NCBI GenBank assembly: GCA_029260715.1 | Contig: JAJDCS010000036.1 | Span: forward strand, 1-64,000 | DNA: 64,000 nucleotides | Source: Phycisphaeraceae bacterium | GTDB lineage: Bacteria; Planctomycetota; Phycisphaerae; Phycisphaerales; Phycisphaeraceae | Direction: 5' to 3' | Part shown: positions 61,610-64,000 of the stretch, one piece after another | Layout: each line of letters begins with the position of its first letter | Numbering within the stretch: the stretch's first letter is position 1 | Translations under genes and position numbers: made by a program | Notes under the pieces: generated by a model | What the model saw: the letters and a program-made list of their open reading frames with translations, nothing else | Database searches by the model: none | Told to the model about the DNA's origin: nothing

Positions 61610-64000
61610 ATGGGACTGACCGAACGCGCCATCGAAATGCCCCGCCTGGTGATCCTGGGCACGCTGCTGCTGCTGGGACTGGGCGCCACGGCGATGCTCA
61701 CGCTGCCCAAAGAGCGCACGCCGCGGATCAAACTGCCTGTCATCATTGTGGCCACGCCCAACCCCGGCGCCACGCCACACACCAACGAGCAAGAAATCCT
61801 CAGCAAAATCGAGGAAGAGGCGGACAGCTCCCTGGAGGGCCTGAAGGACGAAGGGGCGATACTCGGGCAAGCGGTCAACGGCGCCGCGATCATGCAGTTC
61901 GTCTTCGACGACGGTGTCGATGTCGAACAGGCAAAATCCGACGTTGAAAGCCTGATCAACCGTGTCAAAGGGCAGTTCCCCGCGGAGGCGCAGCAAGACC
62001 CCGGCCCGATCGTCAACGACATCGCGTTCGAGGACTTCCCCGTGATTCAGGTGGTCATCGCGGGGGGCGAAAGCGGCACGGACAGGCGGGAAATCGCTGA
62101 ACAACTAGAAGCGAGGATCGAGAAAGTCCCCGGTGTGTCGGGGGTGGATATTTTTGGTGGGTTGGAGAAAGAGATCCAGGTCGAGATCAACCCACACCTG
62201 ATGACGCTCTATGGGTTCGGCTACCCGGACTTGGAGCGGGCGATCCGCCAAGCCAACGCCGACGCGCCCAGCGGGGCCATCGAATCGGACCGGGGCGATG
62301 ACCGGCGTGTGCGTAGCCGCACCAAACTCAACAGCCTTGAGGCGATCAGCCAAGTCCCGCTGGGAACCCGCGACAACAAGCCGGTGCTCCTGGCGGACGT
62401 GGCGAAAGTGTACATGGGACACGAGCCCCTCAAGAGCCTGGCACGCTACAACGGCAGCGACGCGGTTGTCCTCCTGGTACGCGCCAAGACGGACATCGAC
62501 GTGTTGGCCACCGCCAACGAGATCCAGGAACTCGTCGACCGGTTTGTGTCCCTCGGCCCCGCGCAGGGGTTCCAGATCGGCACTGTCCGGTCGCAGGCCC
62601 GCGAGATCGGGTACATGATGAATCAACTTCTGACCAGCGCGGGCTACGGCGTGATCCTGGTGGTGATCTTGTTGTGGATTAGCCTGGGGTGGCGCAACGC
62701 CATGCTGATCAGCGCCTCCGTTCCTTTCGCGCTGGTGGGCACCAGCGCGATCATGTGGTTTGCCCGACAGGTCACGACCTCGGACCTGACCATTAACAAC
62801 ATGACGCTGTTTGGGATGATCCTGGTCACGGGGATGGTGGTCGACGGTTGTATCATTGTGGGCGAGAACATCTACCGACACCGTGAACTGGGGCGGCTGC
62901 CCCTCGAGGCCGCGAAGCGGGGCATCGAAGAAGTCGGCGGGTCGCTGATTTCCGCCTACCTCACCACGTTCGCCGCCTTCGCCCCCATGCTCATGATCCG
63001 GGGCGTCATGGGTGATTTTATGTCTCAGCTGCCGATTGTGGTGCTGTTCGCATTGTGCTCGGCCATGCTTGTCGATCACTTCCTACTGCCCGTCTTGAGC
63101 ATGTACGTCATGAAGGTGCCGCCCGCGCAGTTGGCCGAGGCCCAATCAAAATCACAAGAGCAAGCCGCGTTGAGCCCGGAGCAGATCGAGATCGACAACG
63201 CCGAGCAGATCGTGTCGCGCAGCAAAATCACGCGTGTCTACGGGCGGATGCTCAGGTACTCGCTGAACCACCGGCTTCTTGTGCTCGCCTTGGCGGCGGG
63301 CACGACGGCGGCGCCCGTGGGCCTGTTTATGATCGGCGCGATCGGGCTGGACTTCTTCCCCGACAGCGACATCCCGATCATCGAGGTGCAATTCGAGTTG
63401 CCCCTGGGCTCGAACATGGAGAAGCGTAGCGCCGTCGTCGCCGCTCAGATCGAACAAGCCGTGCTGCGAGCGCTGCGCCCCGATGAGTGGCACTACCCCA
63501 CCTCTCGCAGCGAGCCGGCCAGACCCGTGACGACCATGGGCGACCCGGGCGCGTTGAACACCCGACCCGAAATCGGCACCGGCACGGGCCCGGAATTCGG
63601 CATGGTCTACATCGAGCTGTCGTTGGCGGAGGAAAGAGAGCGCACCGCCTCGCAGATCCGTCAGGCCATCCACGACGAACTGCCGCCGCTGCCGGGGGTG
63701 GTGGTGCACATCAAGTCGCCCAAAGAGGGGCCGCCCGTGGGAGCGCCCATCATGGTCCGGGTGCTGGGCCGCACCGATTCTTCCGTCACGGTGGAGCAAC
63801 TCGCGGAGCAGGCACGCCGGGTGCATGAGCTGCTTGACGAGCTGCCCGGCGTCTACGACGTCGCCATGGATTACCGGTTGCGCCCCGAGATGGAGGTGGT
63901 GCCGAACCGCACGGTCGCCAGCCTGTTCGACATCAACACCCAGCAGATCGCGCGCGGCGTCAACTTCGCGCTGGAGGGCGTGAAAGTAGGCGACGTCGAC
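61610..64000 (+). CDS. RND efflux transporter (3' end outside the window)
   Basis: 797 residues up to the right edge. AcrB/MdtB-like inner-membrane pump: TM1 VILGTLLLLGLGATAMLTLP, first porter domain, TM2-6 including VILVVILLWISLGWRNAMLI and the TM4 segment MILVTGMVVDGCIIVGENIY, then the second porter domain. The proton-relay pair of Asp in TM4 (usually VDD) reads VDG here, so only the first acidic residue is kept. Probably exports small molecules or metals with the adaptor encoded upstream. Confidence 0.92.
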   Translation, partial: MGLTERAIEMPRLVILGTLLLLGLGATAMLTLPKERTPRIKLPVIIVATPNPGATPHTNEQEILSKIEEEADSSLEGLKDEGAILGQAVNGAAIMQFVFDDGVDVEQAKSDVESLINRVKGQFPAEAQQDPGPIVNDIAFEDFPVIQVVIAGGESGTDRREIAEQLEARIEKVPGVSGVDIFGGLEKEIQVEINPHLMTLYGFGYPDLERAIRQANADAPSGAIESDRGDDRRVRSRTKLNSLEAISQVPLGTRDNKPVLLADVAKVYMGHEPLKSLARYNGSDAVVLLVRAKTDIDVLATANEIQELVDRFVSLGPAQGFQIGTVRSQAREIGYMMNQLLTSAGYGVILVVILLWISLGWRNAMLISASVPFALVGTSAIMWFARQVTTSDLTINNMTLFGMILVTGMVVDGCIIVGENIYRHRELGRLPLEAAKRGIEEVGGSLISAYLTTFAAFAPMLMIRGVMGDFMSQLPIVVLFALCSAMLVDHFLLPVLSMYVMKVPPAQLAEAQSKSQEQAALSPEQIEIDNAEQIVSRSKITRVYGRMLRYSLNHRLLVLALAAGTTAAPVGLFMIGAIGLDFFPDSDIPIIEVQFELPLGSNMEKRSAVVAAQIEQAVLRALRPDEWHYPTSRSEPARPVTTMGDPGALNTRPEIGTGTGPEFGMVYIELSLAEERERTASQIRQAIHDELPPLPGVVVHIKSPKEGPPVGAPIMVRVLGRTDSSVTVEQLAEQARRVHELLDELPGVYDVAMDYRLRPEMEVVPNRTVASLFDINTQQIARGVNFALEGVKVGDVD

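Overview
The window looks like a chromosomal segment of a planctomycete, most likely a Phycisphaerae-type bacterium from a saline habitat. The clues are a LEPR-XLL N-terminal motif on a very large secreted G8-domain protein, paired bactofilins, a PEP-CTERM-type C-terminus, generally high GC with mixed use of Shine-Dalgarno sites and GTG/TTG starts, and a complete ectoine (compatible solute) operon. No rRNA, prophage, complete insertion sequence or CRISPR array was seen. One tRNA, tRNA-Pro(GGG), is present.

Layout. 1-4.5 kb: 6-phosphogluconate dehydrogenase (entering from the left edge), elongation factor P, the C-terminal half of a SufS-type cysteine desulfurase abutting efp, two bactofilins and a response regulator. 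4.7-13.6 kb (mostly minus strand): SRPBCC protein, thioredoxin-fold protein, M19 dipeptidase, lipoprotein, MiaB and the G8 protein. 14-21.3 kb: an AT-rich gap with a nested-hairpin element, a small membrane protein, LpxI, BioD, a giant AsmA-like protein and a stand-alone tRNA-binding domain. 21.4-26.75 kb: one tightly coupled ectABC-ehuBCDA operon that joins ectoine synthesis to ectoine uptake. 27.4-31.8 kb: tRNA-Pro, an asparagine-synthetase-like protein, a PRMT-like methyltransferase and a HAD hydrolase. 31.9-36.7 kb: PurL, then an ECF sigma/anti-sigma pair. 36.7-44.7 kb: an orphan type VI-like spike locus (VgrG, PAAR, a DUF2345-like protein) mixed with two methyltransferases, a COMM-domain-like protein and a frameshifted small ORF. 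44.8-54 kb: ProA, an AT-rich islet, a class-V aminotransferase, a parvulin lipoprotein, a class-I aminotransferase and small proteins. 54-64 kb: QueD, an unusual sigma-like protein, Ndk, a domain-swapped HldE, PyrD-B and an RND efflux pair running off the right edge.

Two signals stand out. First, many intergenic gaps carry short palindromes with a GTAG tetranucleotide at one foot, often in head-to-head pairs. This is the layout of REP/BIME elements mobilised by RAYT transposases, but here the palindrome sequences fall into several different families, and two gene stop codons lie inside the GTAG foot. Second, the spike locus at 36.7-44.7 kb combines secretion-tip parts with methyltransferases and a protein whose C-terminus resembles the COMM domain, best known from eukaryotes. 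No sheath, tube or baseplate genes are in view.

Possible assembly or evolutionary damage: the composition switch inside gnd near position 290, the truncated sufS joined to efp, and two genes (ectA and the ORF at 36735) whose frames would be repaired by removing one base from a homopolymer run.
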